Counted from the first letter of the stretch, positions 8,872 to 15,781 are shown. The stretch is DNA of 29,921 bases from Spirochaetia bacterium (GCA_900769985.1 CAAGIS010000201.1:1-29921), one strand, 5' to 3'. Notes: generated from the sequence alone by a model not told the origin. Numbers and translations: made by a program.

Positions 8872-10038
8872 CTAGTAATTAAAAATTCCCTTTATAAAGT
8901 CGCTCTCATCTGCAATCTTTTTTGCAAGCCCCAGAGTGTCAGGCAATGTTTTTAAGTCGCCGACATTGCTTATATCAAAAAGATTTTTGTCTACAGGTTC
9001 CGGCGGCAAAAGATTATTCTTTATTCCGTCTAATGCTGAATAAATCAAAACCGTAAATGCAATGTACGGATTACATTCAGAATCAGCAGAACGAACTTCA
9101 AGGCGAGTTGAATTTTTACTTGCCGGAACACGGATAAACGCAGAACGGTTTTCTGAACCCCAGCAAATATATTTTGGCGCTTTGTGCTCACCAAGCCGAT
9201 TATAGGATTCTTCTGTAGAATTTAGAAAATACGTAATCTCTTCTGCGTGCTTAATAATTCCAGCCAGAACATTCTGCATTTTTGAATTGTCTGAACAGGA
9301 AATATTTATGTGCAGCCCGCTTCCTGCCTGATAGCTCAAAGGCTTTGGTGAAAAATCTGCAAAAAGACCGTTGCTTGCAGCCTTTGTCCGTACAATCCAT
9401 TTAAAAGTTTCTGCATTGTCAGCAGCAATAAGAGGATCTGAATAATGAAAATCAATTTCGTTCTGACCAGGGCCTTCTTCGTGATGACTTGATTCCGGGG
9501 TAATTCCCATCTGCTCAAGAGTAAGGCAAATCTCACGGCGGATATTTTCTCCTTTGTCTTCTGGTGCAATATCCATATAACCTGCATTGTCAAAAGGAAT
9601 TTTTGTCGGTTCGTTTTTTTCGTTTAATTTGAAAAGATAGAATTCGATTTCAGTTCCAATTCCAAATTCAATATTAAATTTATCTTTTGCAAAGTTCACC
9701 GCATTTTGAAGCATAGTCCGGCAGTCTCTTTTATAGGGAGTTCCGTCAGGATATTTGATATTGCAAAACATTCTTACAACTTTGCCTGTGTTCGGACGCC
9801 ATGGAAGAACAGAAATTGTCGTAGGATCCGGGTGCAAAAACAAATCAGATTTTTCAGGAGTTTCAAATCCACAGATTGCAGACGCATCAAAACTTATTCC
9901 TTCATGAAAAGCCTTCTCCAACTGTGTAGCAATAATCGAAATATTTTTCTGCCGCCCTTTTATGTCAAAAAAAGCAAGCCTAACAAATTTTACGTCTTCT
10001 TCCTTTATAAATTCCAATATTTCGCTTTCTGTGTACAT
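8872..10038 (-). CDS. glnA: Glutamine synthetase, type I, C-terminally short
   Basis: ATP-dependent synthesis of glutamine from glutamate and ammonia; cytoplasmic. Family signatures are in order: GISFDASAICGF, HPDPTTISVLPWRP, PDGTPYKRDCR, GIGTEIEFYLF, HHEEGPGQNEIDF, GSGLHINIS, ENRSAFIRVP and RLEVRSADSECNPYIAF. The start has GGAG seven bases upstream. At 388 aa it is ~55 residues shorter than the usual ~444. Homology runs through LPDTL, but the protein ends after SDFIKGIFNY, missing the last helical segment that normally carries the EW..YR..V..WE pattern. In type I enzymes that tail locks the two hexameric rings together. No frameshifted remainder is visible, because the next gene begins 2 nt later. 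First gene of a two-gene operon with the ANTAR regulator. Confidence 0.94.
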   Translation of the reverse strand: MYTESEILEFIKEEDVKFVRLAFFDIKGRQKNISIIATQLEKAFHEGISFDASAICGFETPEKSDLFLHPDPTTISVLPWRPNTGKVVRMFCNIKYPDGTPYKRDCRTMLQNAVNFAKDKFNIEFGIGTEIEFYLFKLNEKNEPTKIPFDNAGYMDIAPEDKGENIRREICLTLEQMGITPESSHHEEGPGQNEIDFHYSDPLIAADNAETFKWIVRTKAASNGLFADFSPKPLSYQAGSGLHINISCSDNSKMQNVLAGIIKHAEEITYFLNSTEESYNRLGEHKAPKYICWGSENRSAFIRVPASKNSTRLEVRSADSECNPYIAFTVLIYSALDGIKNNLLPPEPVDKNLFDISNVGDLKTLPDTLGLAKKIADESDFIKGIFNY

Positions 10039-10188
10039 TTTTTCTCCATATTTTAGGCAAAGTTTTTATTACACTCTCCCATAAAAAGTCAATGAGGAAG
10101 TTTCAACTTCTCAATAATAAAAAATGGCCGGAGAAGCCGACTGAATTTTTCCAGCAAACTGTTCCCGACCTTTCTGCTTCGAGTTTAA

Positions 10189-10217
10189 ATAATATTTTAA
10201 ATTCTCAGTTTTAGCAA
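10189..10217 (-). promoter_or_regulatory. Promoter of glnA
   Basis: On the minus strand TTGCTA (10212-10217), a 17-nt spacer and TATTAT (10189-10194) form a plausible promoter, giving a leader of about 145 nt before glnA. The leader holds a GC-rich weak hairpin followed by a T-run (about 10118-10150) and an 8-bp stem with one bulge (10093-10113). These could be regulatory, but I could not assign a defined motif. A repeat block begins 4 bp upstream of the -35. Confidence 0.5.
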
Positions 10218-10220
10218 TAT

Positions 10221-10368
10221 GGCGCTCGTAAATTTCTTTCCTTAACAAACACAGGTTTAACTCGCGCTACGAGTTTTGCAGGGCGCAAAACTCTATGGGC
10301 GTCTAGGGAGTTTCTTTCCTCAACAAACACGGCTTTAACTCGCGCTACGAGTTTTGCAGGGACGTAAA
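10221..10368. repeat. Intergenic repeat block A (two units)
   Basis: Two units (about 10221-10305 and 10306-10368) of a repeat also present at 11220-11452 and 12313-12452. Each has CAAACAcgG, a CTCG...CGAG core and a hairpin GAGTTTTGC-loop-GCAAAACTC (10271-10293 with a 5-nt loop; the second copy at 10349-10371 is degenerate). The block fills most of the 395-nt gap between glnA and the first barrel gene. Together with the terminator at 10374 and the glnA promoter it accounts for the gap. Confidence 0.85.
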
Positions 10369-10373
10369 CTTAC

Positions 10374-10405
10374 AAAAAAAACTGCCCGCTATAACGGACA
10401 GTTTT
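10374..10405 (-). terminator. Intrinsic terminator of the first barrel gene
   Basis: On the minus strand AAAACTG-T-CCG pairs with CGG-G-CAGTTTT across a 6-nt loop, followed by eight T. It lies ~30 nt past the stop of the barrel gene at 10434. Confidence 0.85.
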
Positions 10406-10433
10406 ACCTTAACTAATATGACTTTACGACTTA

Positions 10434-11147
10434 TTACCAGTTAAAAGAAATTCCAACGTAAATTTCATTGTTGACGTAGGCTACAGAATCGTATGTTTCT
10501 GTAGTTGAGTTGCTGCCAATTGTTACACCTGTTTTTGAAGGAATTATTGCAAGCCTATAACCAATCACAGGACTTACAGGACTAGCAGGAACAAACTTTG
10601 CCTGAACTTCTGTACCAAAACCAACCCCTCCTACAAGAAAAGCAGCTGTTTTATTACGTGTTGCAGAATCATCAGTGTAAGCGAACATTGAAAAACCATA
10701 AGCCATACCCAATGCAATGTCAAATTTTACGATATTTCCAAGGTTAATTCCTACAGCAGGTCCGATAATTCCGTTAAAATGACATGCAAAATCAAGCTTG
10801 TCACTTGGCATTGAAACGTAGCCAGAACCTCCAGCAGAGTTAGAAAAACTGGTAGTCATTTTTGTAGTACCACCAACTCCACCGTTAAAGCCAACCATAA
10901 AACCAAGCCCGAATACATCATTAAAATTAAACAAATGCCATGTTTCAAGGTCAAAATCAAATGTTGTATCCCCAAATTCGCTAGTTGTCGTTGTAGTAAT
11001 ACCTGATTCTGAAACTGATTTTTCAGCTGCGACAGAATCAAGTCCTACACCAAGATGTAACTGGATGTCTCCGTCATAAACACCTCTTGCAAATACACTG
11101 CCAGCCATAACACACAGCGCTGCCAAAACTCCAATAACTTTTTTCAT
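10434..11147 (-). CDS. Outer-membrane beta-barrel protein, paralogue 1
   Basis: 237 aa. A signal peptide (MKKVIGVLAALCVMAGSVFA, cut before RG) is followed by alternating hydrophobic strands. The protein ends in GISFNW, the terminal-aromatic signal read by the barrel assembly machinery. Conserved blocks shared with the next gene are GDIQLHLGVGLDS, WHLFNFNDVFGLGF, HFNGIIGPAVGI, GFGTEVQAKFVP and NNEIYVGISFNW. The segments between them differ and probably form surface loops (residues ~43-60, ~95-115, ~155-165, ~205-220). No known substrate or named family is recognised; a small 8- to 10-strand barrel is a guess. AGGGGG precedes ATG by 6 nt. It has its own promoter and terminator, so it is monocistronic. 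Confidence 0.85.
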   Translation of the reverse strand: MKKVIGVLAALCVMAGSVFARGVYDGDIQLHLGVGLDSVAAEKSVSESGITTTTTSEFGDTTFDFDLETWHLFNFNDVFGLGFMVGFNGGVGGTTKMTTSFSNSAGGSGYVSMPSDKLDFACHFNGIIGPAVGINLGNIVKFDIALGMAYGFSMFAYTDDSATRNKTAAFLVGGVGFGTEVQAKFVPASPVSPVIGYRLAIIPSKTGVTIGSNSTTETYDSVAYVNNEIYVGISFNW

Positions 11148-11189
11148 AAAAACCCCCTATAAAATTTTGTTTTATAAAAAAGTGTTTAT

Positions 11190-11219
11190 ATTTTACCCTA
11201 CACTTTTACAAAATATCAA
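11190..11219 (-). promoter_or_regulatory. Promoter of barrel paralogue 1
   Basis: Minus strand TTGATA (11214-11219), 18-nt spacer, TAAAAT (11190-11195). Flanks and leader align with the paralogue 2 promoter, but the spacer here has only GGG where the other has G9. The -35 directly touches repeat block B. Confidence 0.65.
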
Positions 11220-11452
11220 GCGCTCGTAAATTTCAATTCCTCACAAACATGGATTTATCTTGCGCCACGAGTTTTGCACAGAGGCAAAACTCTATGGGCG
11301 TCTATGACGTTTCTTTTCTTTACAAACATGGATTTATCCCGTGCTGCGAGTTTTGCAGGGATGCAAAACTCTGTGTAGGGTGTAGGTCGGTGTAACTTGT
11401 AAATTTCAGTTGGCTTACAAACACGGGACTACTTCGCACTACGAGATTGGAA
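11220..11452. repeat. Intergenic repeat block B (three units)
   Basis: Units at about 11220-11303 and 11304-11380, plus a degenerate third unit at 11396-11452. Perfect 9-bp hairpins with 6-nt loops lie at 11269-11292 (loop ACAGAG) and 11348-11371 (loop AGGGAT). The first ~135 bp is nearly identical to block C, which points to duplication together with the adjacent barrel gene. With the promoter and terminator it explains the 373-nt gap. Confidence 0.87.
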
Positions 11453-11464
11453 CTTTATAGGGTA

Positions 11465-11500
11465 TAAAAAAGGGCTGTCCATTCTTTTTAGACAGCCCTT
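11465..11500 (-). terminator. Intrinsic terminator of the second barrel gene
   Basis: Perfect 10-bp stem AAGGGCTGTC/GACAGCCCTT (11470-11479 with 11491-11500), 11-nt loop, T6 on the minus strand. It is 20 nt past the stop of the gene at 11521. Confidence 0.9.
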
Positions 11501-11520
11501 TGTCAGTTTTTTATGACTTA

Positions 11521-12237
11521 TTACCAGTTAAAAGAAATTCCGACATAAATTTCATTGTTGAAGTAGTTTACAGAATCAACGTCATATTTTTCGAAATTTT
11601 TTGTATATGATTTTGTAGGAATTACTGCAAAACGGTAACCGATAACAGGACTTACAGGACTGTTTGGAACAAACTTTGCCTGAACTTCTGCACCAAATCC
11701 AACTCCGCCAATAATGTACATATCTGTTGTTCTAGAATATCCATCACCACCTTCATCTAAATACTCTGACGAGAACATTCCAAAACCATAAGCGAGACCT
11801 AATCCAATATCAAATTTTACGACATTTCCAAGTTTAATTCCTACAGCAGGTCCGATGATACCGTTAAAATGAGCAGCTAAAAAAAGATCCTTCTCTTTCA
11901 TTTGTCCAGAAACAGTGTTTCCTAAAGAATCAGAACCTTTCCAAGCCATTTTTGTAGTACCACCAATTCCACCATTAAAACCAACTACAAAACCAAGACC
12001 GAATACATCATTAAAATTAAACAGATGCCATGTTGAAAGGTCAAAATCAAATGTTATAGACGATACTTCAGTATTAACTTTAGCAGTATAACCTGTAAAT
12101 GATTCAGATTTTTCCATTGTAGCAGAATCAAGTCCTACTCCAAGATGCAGCTGGATATCTCCATCATAAGCACCTCTTGCAAATGCACTGCCTGCCATAA
12201 CGCACAGTGCTGCAAAAACTCCAATAACTTTTTTCAT
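11521..12237 (-). CDS. Outer-membrane beta-barrel protein, paralogue 2 (poly-G promoter)
   Basis: 238 aa. It has the same architecture as the neighbouring paralogue: signal peptide ending in GSAFA, conserved strands (GDIQLHLGVGLDS, WHLFNFNDVFGLGF, HFNGIIGPAVGI, GFGAEVQAKFVP) and C-terminal GISFNW. Divergence is concentrated in the putative surface loops (after LDS, after GGTTKM, around SSEYLDEGGDGYS, and after IIPTK), while strands and leader are nearly identical. This pattern is expected of recently duplicated antigens under loop diversification. AGGGGG sits 6 nt before ATG. The promoter contains nine consecutive G between -35 and -10, a likely expression switch. No specific function is recognised. 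Confidence 0.85.
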   Translation of the reverse strand: MKKVIGVFAALCVMAGSAFARGAYDGDIQLHLGVGLDSATMEKSESFTGYTAKVNTEVSSITFDFDLSTWHLFNFNDVFGLGFVVGFNGGIGGTTKMAWKGSDSLGNTVSGQMKEKDLFLAAHFNGIIGPAVGIKLGNVVKFDIGLGLAYGFGMFSSEYLDEGGDGYSRTTDMYIIGGVGFGAEVQAKFVPNSPVSPVIGYRFAVIPTKSYTKNFEKYDVDSVNYFNNEIYVGISFNW

Positions 12238-12278
12238 AAAAACCCCCTATAAAACTGTTTTGTAAAAAAAGTGCTTCT

Positions 12279-12305
12279 ATTATACCCCCCCCCTCAAAAT
12301 GTCAA
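12279..12305 (-). promoter_or_regulatory. Promoter of barrel paralogue 2 with G9 spacer tract
   Basis: Perfect TTGACA (12300-12305) and perfect TATAAT (12279-12284), but a spacer of only 15 nt that includes nine G on the minus strand (12285-12293). The optimal spacer is 17, so gain of two G would strengthen the promoter. In T. pallidum, poly-G tracts in tpr and TP0126 promoters vary in length and change transcription. Confidence 0.85.
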
Positions 12306-12312
12306 GTCCTCT

Positions 12313-12452
12313 GCGCTCGTAAATTTCAATTCCTCACAAACACGGATTTAACTCGCGCTACGAGTTTTGCAGGGACGCAAAACTCTATGGGCGTCTATGA
12401 CGTTTCTTTTCTTTACAAACATGGATTTATCCCGTGCTGCGAGTTTTGAATG
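12313..12452. repeat. Intergenic repeat block C (two units)
   Basis: Units at about 12313-12396 and 12397-12452. The first carries the perfect hairpin GAGTTTTGC-AGGGAC-GCAAAACTC (12362-12385). The second stops inside the hairpin arm (12441-12449), 16 bp before the Rrf2 stop codon. The block starts 7 bp upstream of the paralogue 2 -35 element. Confidence 0.87.
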
Positions 12453-12464
12453 GAAGGGGATTTT

Positions 12465-12869
12465 TTATGACTTGGTGAGGTCGGAGAGAGTTACGCTGTC
12501 AAGGTAGTCTTCAACAAGTTTGTCGAGTTTTGTCCACATTGGAAGGGTGCGACAGACTTTTTTGCGATCACAGGGAGGAGCATCTTTGTCAAGACAGGCA
12601 ACGGGCGCAAGTGTTCCTTCGGTAAGACGGAGAATATCGCCGACACGGTATTCTTGCGGTTTTTTATTCAATTTGTAACCGCCGCCTTTTCCGTGAACTG
12701 CATCGACAAATTTATTTTTTGACAAAAGCGTCATAATAGATTCGATATACTTTTGCGAAATTCCCTGACGCTCGGCAATTTCTTTTAAAGGGATTCTTTC
12801 CTGATTTGAATTTTCTGCTAAGTCAATCATCACGCGCAGGGCGTATCGTCCTCTTGTTGAAACTATCAT
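12465..12869 (-). CDS. Rrf2-family regulator with three-cysteine cluster site
   Basis: 134 aa, the normal family length. An N-terminal winged helix-turn-helix (STRGRYALRVMIDLAE, IAERQGISQKYIESIM) and wing GKGGGYKLNKKPQEY are typical of Rrf2/IscR proteins. Three cysteines (ACLDKDAPPC then VC) occupy the region where IscR and NsrR bind an Fe-S cluster. The spacing (7 and 5 residues between) resembles but does not equal IscR, so an iron-sulfur or redox sensor is likely and the exact subgroup is open. GGGAGG lies before ATG inside a dyad that may be its own operator. Divergent from the flavoprotein-rubredoxin gene 168 bp away, which is its most likely target. Confidence 0.9.
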   Translation of the reverse strand: MIVSTRGRYALRVMIDLAENSNQERIPLKEIAERQGISQKYIESIMTLLSKNKFVDAVHGKGGGYKLNKKPQEYRVGDILRLTEGTLAPVACLDKDAPPCDRKKVCRTLPMWTKLDKLVEDYLDSVTLSDLTKS

Positions 12870-12872
12870 AAA

Positions 12873-12908
12873 TTATCTACCTCCCTTATAGATAAATAGA
12901 TTATAACA
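12873..12908 (-). promoter_or_regulatory. Rrf2 gene promoter (extended -10) and dyad over the ribosome binding site
   Basis: On the minus strand TG-T-TATAAT (-10 at 12900-12905) is an extended -10 without a clear -35. Just downstream lies the inverted repeat TTATCTA-N9-TAGATAA (12873-12879 and 12889-12895) which encloses the Shine-Dalgarno. It could be an autoregulatory operator or an RNA hairpin hiding the ribosome site. The same arm-N9-arm geometry precedes the second Rrf2 gene. Confidence 0.55.
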
Positions 12909-12974
12909 GATTTCTTCAAAACTGAAAAGGATTTAATCAAGTAAATTCCTTTTTACAGATTTTTTTTTAAGTAT

Positions 12975-13002
12975 TTGAAATAATTGAAATTTGGTGTACA
13001 AT
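12975..13002 (+). promoter_or_regulatory. Promoter of flavoprotein-rubredoxin gene
   Basis: TTGAAA (12975-12980), 16-nt spacer, TACAAT (12997-13002). A leader of about 30 nt ends in TAGGAG (13027-13032), 5 nt before the ATG. Confidence 0.6.
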
Positions 13003-13037
13003 ATTTTTATCTTCTTGGCTTTTTATAGGAGTTTAAT

Positions 13038-13655
13038 ATGGATTCAAAAGCTTTGTATAATCTGTCGTACGGTGTTTTTGTTCTCGGTGCACGCAACGGA
13101 GAAAAAATCAACGCCTGTATAACAAACACTTGTATTCAAGTCGCATCTGAACCTGTCCGCATTGCAATTTCTGTTTTAAATAAAAACTTTACTTGCAATA
13201 TGATTAAGGAATCAGGATTTTTCAGCCTTTCTGTTTTAGACAAGTCGTGCACTTTTGATTTAATCAAAAACTTTGGTTTTCAAAGCGGTCGCGACGTAAA
13301 TAAATTTTATTCAACAGAATATAAACTTGATAAAAACCAGTGTCCGTATATAACAAGTCATGCCTGCTCGCTTTTAAGCTGCAAAGTTCTTTCTTCACAG
13401 GACTTGGGAACTCACACACTGTTCATTGCAGAAGTTGAAGATGCTCAAGTTTTAAGTTCAAACCAGCCTGTAACTTATGCAGACTACCAGAAAGACATCA
13501 AACCAAAACCTGCCGTTCAGTCAGACAAAAAAATCGTCGGCTGGAGATGCAAGATTTGCGGTTACGTTTACAATGGTGCAGAACTTCCTAAAGACTTCAC
13601 ATGTCCTTTATGCGGTCATCCTGCAGAAGACTTTGAACCGATTTACGAAAACTAA
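13038..13655 (+). CDS. Flavin reductase-rubredoxin fusion (high-molecular-weight rubredoxin)
   Basis: 205 aa. Residues 1 to ~150 are an FMN-binding flavin-reductase-like domain (LSYGVFVLGARNGEKINACITNT, ACSLLSCKVL, GTHTLFIAEVEDA). Residues ~165-205 are a short rubredoxin domain with paired CxxC knuckles (CKICG and CPLCG) of the compact rubrerythrin type. This matches Hrb of anaerobes such as Moorella, where it carries electrons from NAD(P)H to flavodiiron proteins that reduce O2 or NO. No flavodiiron or rubrerythrin gene is in the window, so the partner is unknown. Divergent from a cysteine-containing Rrf2 regulator, which fits an oxidative or nitrosative stress role. Confidence 0.9.
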   Translation: MDSKALYNLSYGVFVLGARNGEKINACITNTCIQVASEPVRIAISVLNKNFTCNMIKESGFFSLSVLDKSCTFDLIKNFGFQSGRDVNKFYSTEYKLDKNQCPYITSHACSLLSCKVLSSQDLGTHTLFIAEVEDAQVLSSNQPVTYADYQKDIKPKPAVQSDKKIVGWRCKICGYVYNGAELPKDFTCPLCGHPAEDFEPIYEN

Positions 13656-13679
13656 GGGTTTTGCAACGTCACTTATTTT

Positions 13680-13696
13680 TTTACACAATCTTAACA
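13680..13696 (+). promoter_or_regulatory. Candidate PhoB box upstream of phoB
   Basis: TTTACACAATCTTAACA occurs here and, with one mismatch, upstream of pstS. It reads as two half-sites about 10-11 bp apart (TTACAC..., TTAACA...), the layout expected of an OmpR/PhoB-family dimer. It ends 19 bp before the predicted -35, which suggests autoregulation. Confidence 0.65.
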
Positions 13697-13715
13697 ATTC
13701 AGAGTGTTTTCTCAA

Positions 13716-13744
13716 TTGATTTTTACAAAATATAGTTTTACATT
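13716..13744 (+). promoter_or_regulatory. phoB promoter, predicting a leaderless mRNA
   Basis: TTGATT (13716-13721), 17-nt spacer, TACATT (13739-13744). Six bases later comes the phoB ATG, which has no Shine-Dalgarno, so transcription should start at or next to the A of the start codon. Confidence 0.5.
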
Positions 13745-13750
13745 TTTAAT

Positions 13751-14425
13751 ATGATATTTTTATTAGAAGATGATGACTCAATACGAAAATTAATTGATTA
13801 CACTCTGAAAACTCAGGGTTTTGATTGTTCAAGTTTTGAATTGCCTTCTAAATTCTGGCAGGGACTTTCAAAAACGCGGCCAGAATTAATCCTGCTTGAC
13901 ATCATGCTCCCAGAAGAAGACGGAATTTCGATTTTGCGCAAACTCCGCTCAAATCAGGACACTTCAGGAATTCCTGTAATAATGCTCACTGCAAAGGACA
14001 CGGAGTTTGACGTCGTAACAGGACTTGACGCCGGTGCTGACGATTACATTACAAAACCATTTGGAATGATGGCGCTTCTTTCAAGAATAAAAGCCGTAAT
14101 CCGCCGCTACGAAAAATCAGATTCCAGTGACACACAGAAAATTCTCGAAGTCGAAGGCTTAAAAGTCGATTTAAATAAACATACAGTTTTTGCTGATGAC
14201 AAACAGATTTTTCTTACGGTCAAGGAATTCGACTTACTGACACTTTTAATAAAAAACCGCGGAAACGTTTTAACGCGCGAAAAACTTTTAGACTCAATCT
14301 GGAAAATCGATGCCGACATAGAAAGCCGCACAGTCGACGTTCACATCCGCACATTACGACAAAAACTCGGAAAATACGAAAACCTCATTGAAACAGTCCG
14401 CGGTGTCGGATATAAATGCCTATGA
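13751..14425 (+). CDS. phoB: Phosphate-regulon response regulator
   Basis: 224 aa OmpR/PhoB-type regulator. The receiver (1 to ~118) has acidic pocket EDDD (6-9), phosphoacceptor Asp50 (LILLDIMLP), the conserved Thr (VIMLTAKD) and Lys (YITKPFG). The C-terminal winged helix spans LEVEGLKVDLNKH to RTVDVHIRTLRQKLGKYENL and VRGVGYKCL. It is assigned to phosphate control because it is paired with a PhoR-like kinase, faces the pst-phoU operon, and shares a 17-bp upstream box with pstS. Other OmpR-family roles cannot be excluded from the protein alone. There is no Shine-Dalgarno before ATG 13751. The stop overlaps the kinase start (ATGA). Confidence 0.88.
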   Translation: MIFLLEDDDSIRKLIDYTLKTQGFDCSSFELPSKFWQGLSKTRPELILLDIMLPEEDGISILRKLRSNQDTSGIPVIMLTAKDTEFDVVTGLDAGADDYITKPFGMMALLSRIKAVIRRYEKSDSSDTQKILEVEGLKVDLNKHTVFADDKQIFLTVKEFDLLTLLIKNRGNVLTREKLLDSIWKIDADIESRTVDVHIRTLRQKLGKYENLIETVRGVGYKCL

Positions 14426-15777
14426 AAAAAAAATCGCTCACTTTCAAAATTTTTACAAGCATCTTTTCTGTCGGAACTCTCATCTATTTAATCTGCGCAG
14501 TTTTATTCATTTCAAATACATATTCATATTTTGAAAAACAGATTTTCAGCGAACTTGAAACAGAAGTTTCCCTTTTACAACATTATGCAGAAACAAACCG
14601 CACGAGCGAACTTGCAGAATTAAAAACGAAAAACCGCATTACACTCATTCACCCGGACGGAACAGTTTACTTTGACAACACAGTCAATGCTTTAACTTTA
14701 GAAAACCATTCAATGCGTTCAGAGTTCATCGGCGCAATTCAAAACGGAACAGATTCAAGTTCGCGCTTTTCCAAAACGATGACAGAAAAAACTTTATACT
14801 TTGCAAAACTTTTGCAGAACGGAGACGTAATACGAATTTCGTGCAACCAGCATTCAGTCGCCCTCATCGTAATTGAAATCGCACAAACCCTTGTCGCCAT
14901 GCTCATAATTGCACTTTTCGTTTCACTCACCTTTGCACAGGTAATCTCAAAAAAAATCATCGAGCCTCTTAACAAAATCAATTTTGAAAATCCCGAAAAC
15001 GCAGATGTCTACGAAGAACTAAAACCTTTTACAAAACGAATCGCCGAAGAAAACTTTGAAAAAGAGCAGCGCGAAGAACTTCGCAAACAGTTCAGTGCAA
15101 ACGTAAGCCACGAATTAAAAACACCGCTTACAAGCATTTCCGGTTTTGCAGAAATCCTGCGCACGGGCGAGACTGATAAAAAAACAACAATCGATTTTGC
15201 AAATACAATTTACGAACAAAGCAAGCGCATGATAGAACTTGTAAATGACATAATCAAAATTTCAAAGCTTGACGAAAAATCAATAAGCCAGGAAAAAGAA
15301 GCCGTAAGCCTTCGTGAAGTTACGACTGACATTTTTAAAATTCTCTCTGCAACGGCAAAAAATAAAAACGTCCATTTAAACATTACCGGAAGTTCCGGAA
15401 TGATTTTTGGAGTACGCTCTGTCATTCACGAAATGATTTACAACCTCATTGACAACGCAATAAAATACAACAAGCCCAGTGGCTCTGTTGACGTAAATAT
15501 AAATTCCATTTCAAAAGATACAAACAAAAAAGAAAGCAAAGTAATTCTTACTGTAAAAGACACAGGAATAGGAATTCCGCATAACGAAAAAGAAAGGGTT
15601 TTCGAGCGTTTTTACCGCATCGAAAAAAGCCGTTCAAAAGAACTCGGCGGAACAGGGCTCGGACTTTCTATCGTAAAGCATGCTGCAAAATATCATAACG
15701 CTATTGTTACGCTTGACTCTGACGAAGGCAAAGGCAGCACTTTTACAATTACTTTTTCTGGAGATTCTGTTTTATAA
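14422..15777 (+). CDS. phoR: Sensor histidine kinase, PhoR-like
   Basis: 451 aa from ATG 14422, which overlaps the phoB stop as ATGA. A second in-frame ATG at 14416 is possible, but the 4-nt overlap is the usual coupled arrangement. TM1 at about residues 10-31, an extracytoplasmic segment of ~115 residues without a recognised fold, TM2 at about 150-173, then a short linker with no clear HAMP or PAS. The H-box NVSHELKTPLTSISG has His230. N-box NLIDNAIKYNK, G1 DTGIGIPHNE, F-box RVFERFYRIEKSR and G2 GGTGLGLSIVKHAA complete an active kinase core. Ends 4 bp from the convergent HD gene. Confidence 0.88.
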   Translation: MKKKSLTFKIFTSIFSVGTLIYLICAVLFISNTYSYFEKQIFSELETEVSLLQHYAETNRTSELAELKTKNRITLIHPDGTVYFDNTVNALTLENHSMRSEFIGAIQNGTDSSSRFSKTMTEKTLYFAKLLQNGDVIRISCNQHSVALIVIEIAQTLVAMLIIALFVSLTFAQVISKKIIEPLNKINFENPENADVYEELKPFTKRIAEENFEKEQREELRKQFSANVSHELKTPLTSISGFAEILRTGETDKKTTIDFANTIYEQSKRMIELVNDIIKISKLDEKSISQEKEAVSLREVTTDIFKILSATAKNKNVHLNITGSSGMIFGVRSVIHEMIYNLIDNAIKYNKPSGSVDVNINSISKDTNKKESKVILTVKDTGIGIPHNEKERVFERFYRIEKSRSKELGGTGLGLSIVKHAAKYHNAIVTLDSDEGKGSTFTITFSGDSVL

Positions 15778-15781
15778 AGTT

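Noticed and set aside
10221..12452. Integron attC sites (known from T. denticola)
   Set aside because: The repeats contain inverted arms but lack paired 7-bp core sites with the central spacer, and no integrase or cassette-sized ORFs are present.
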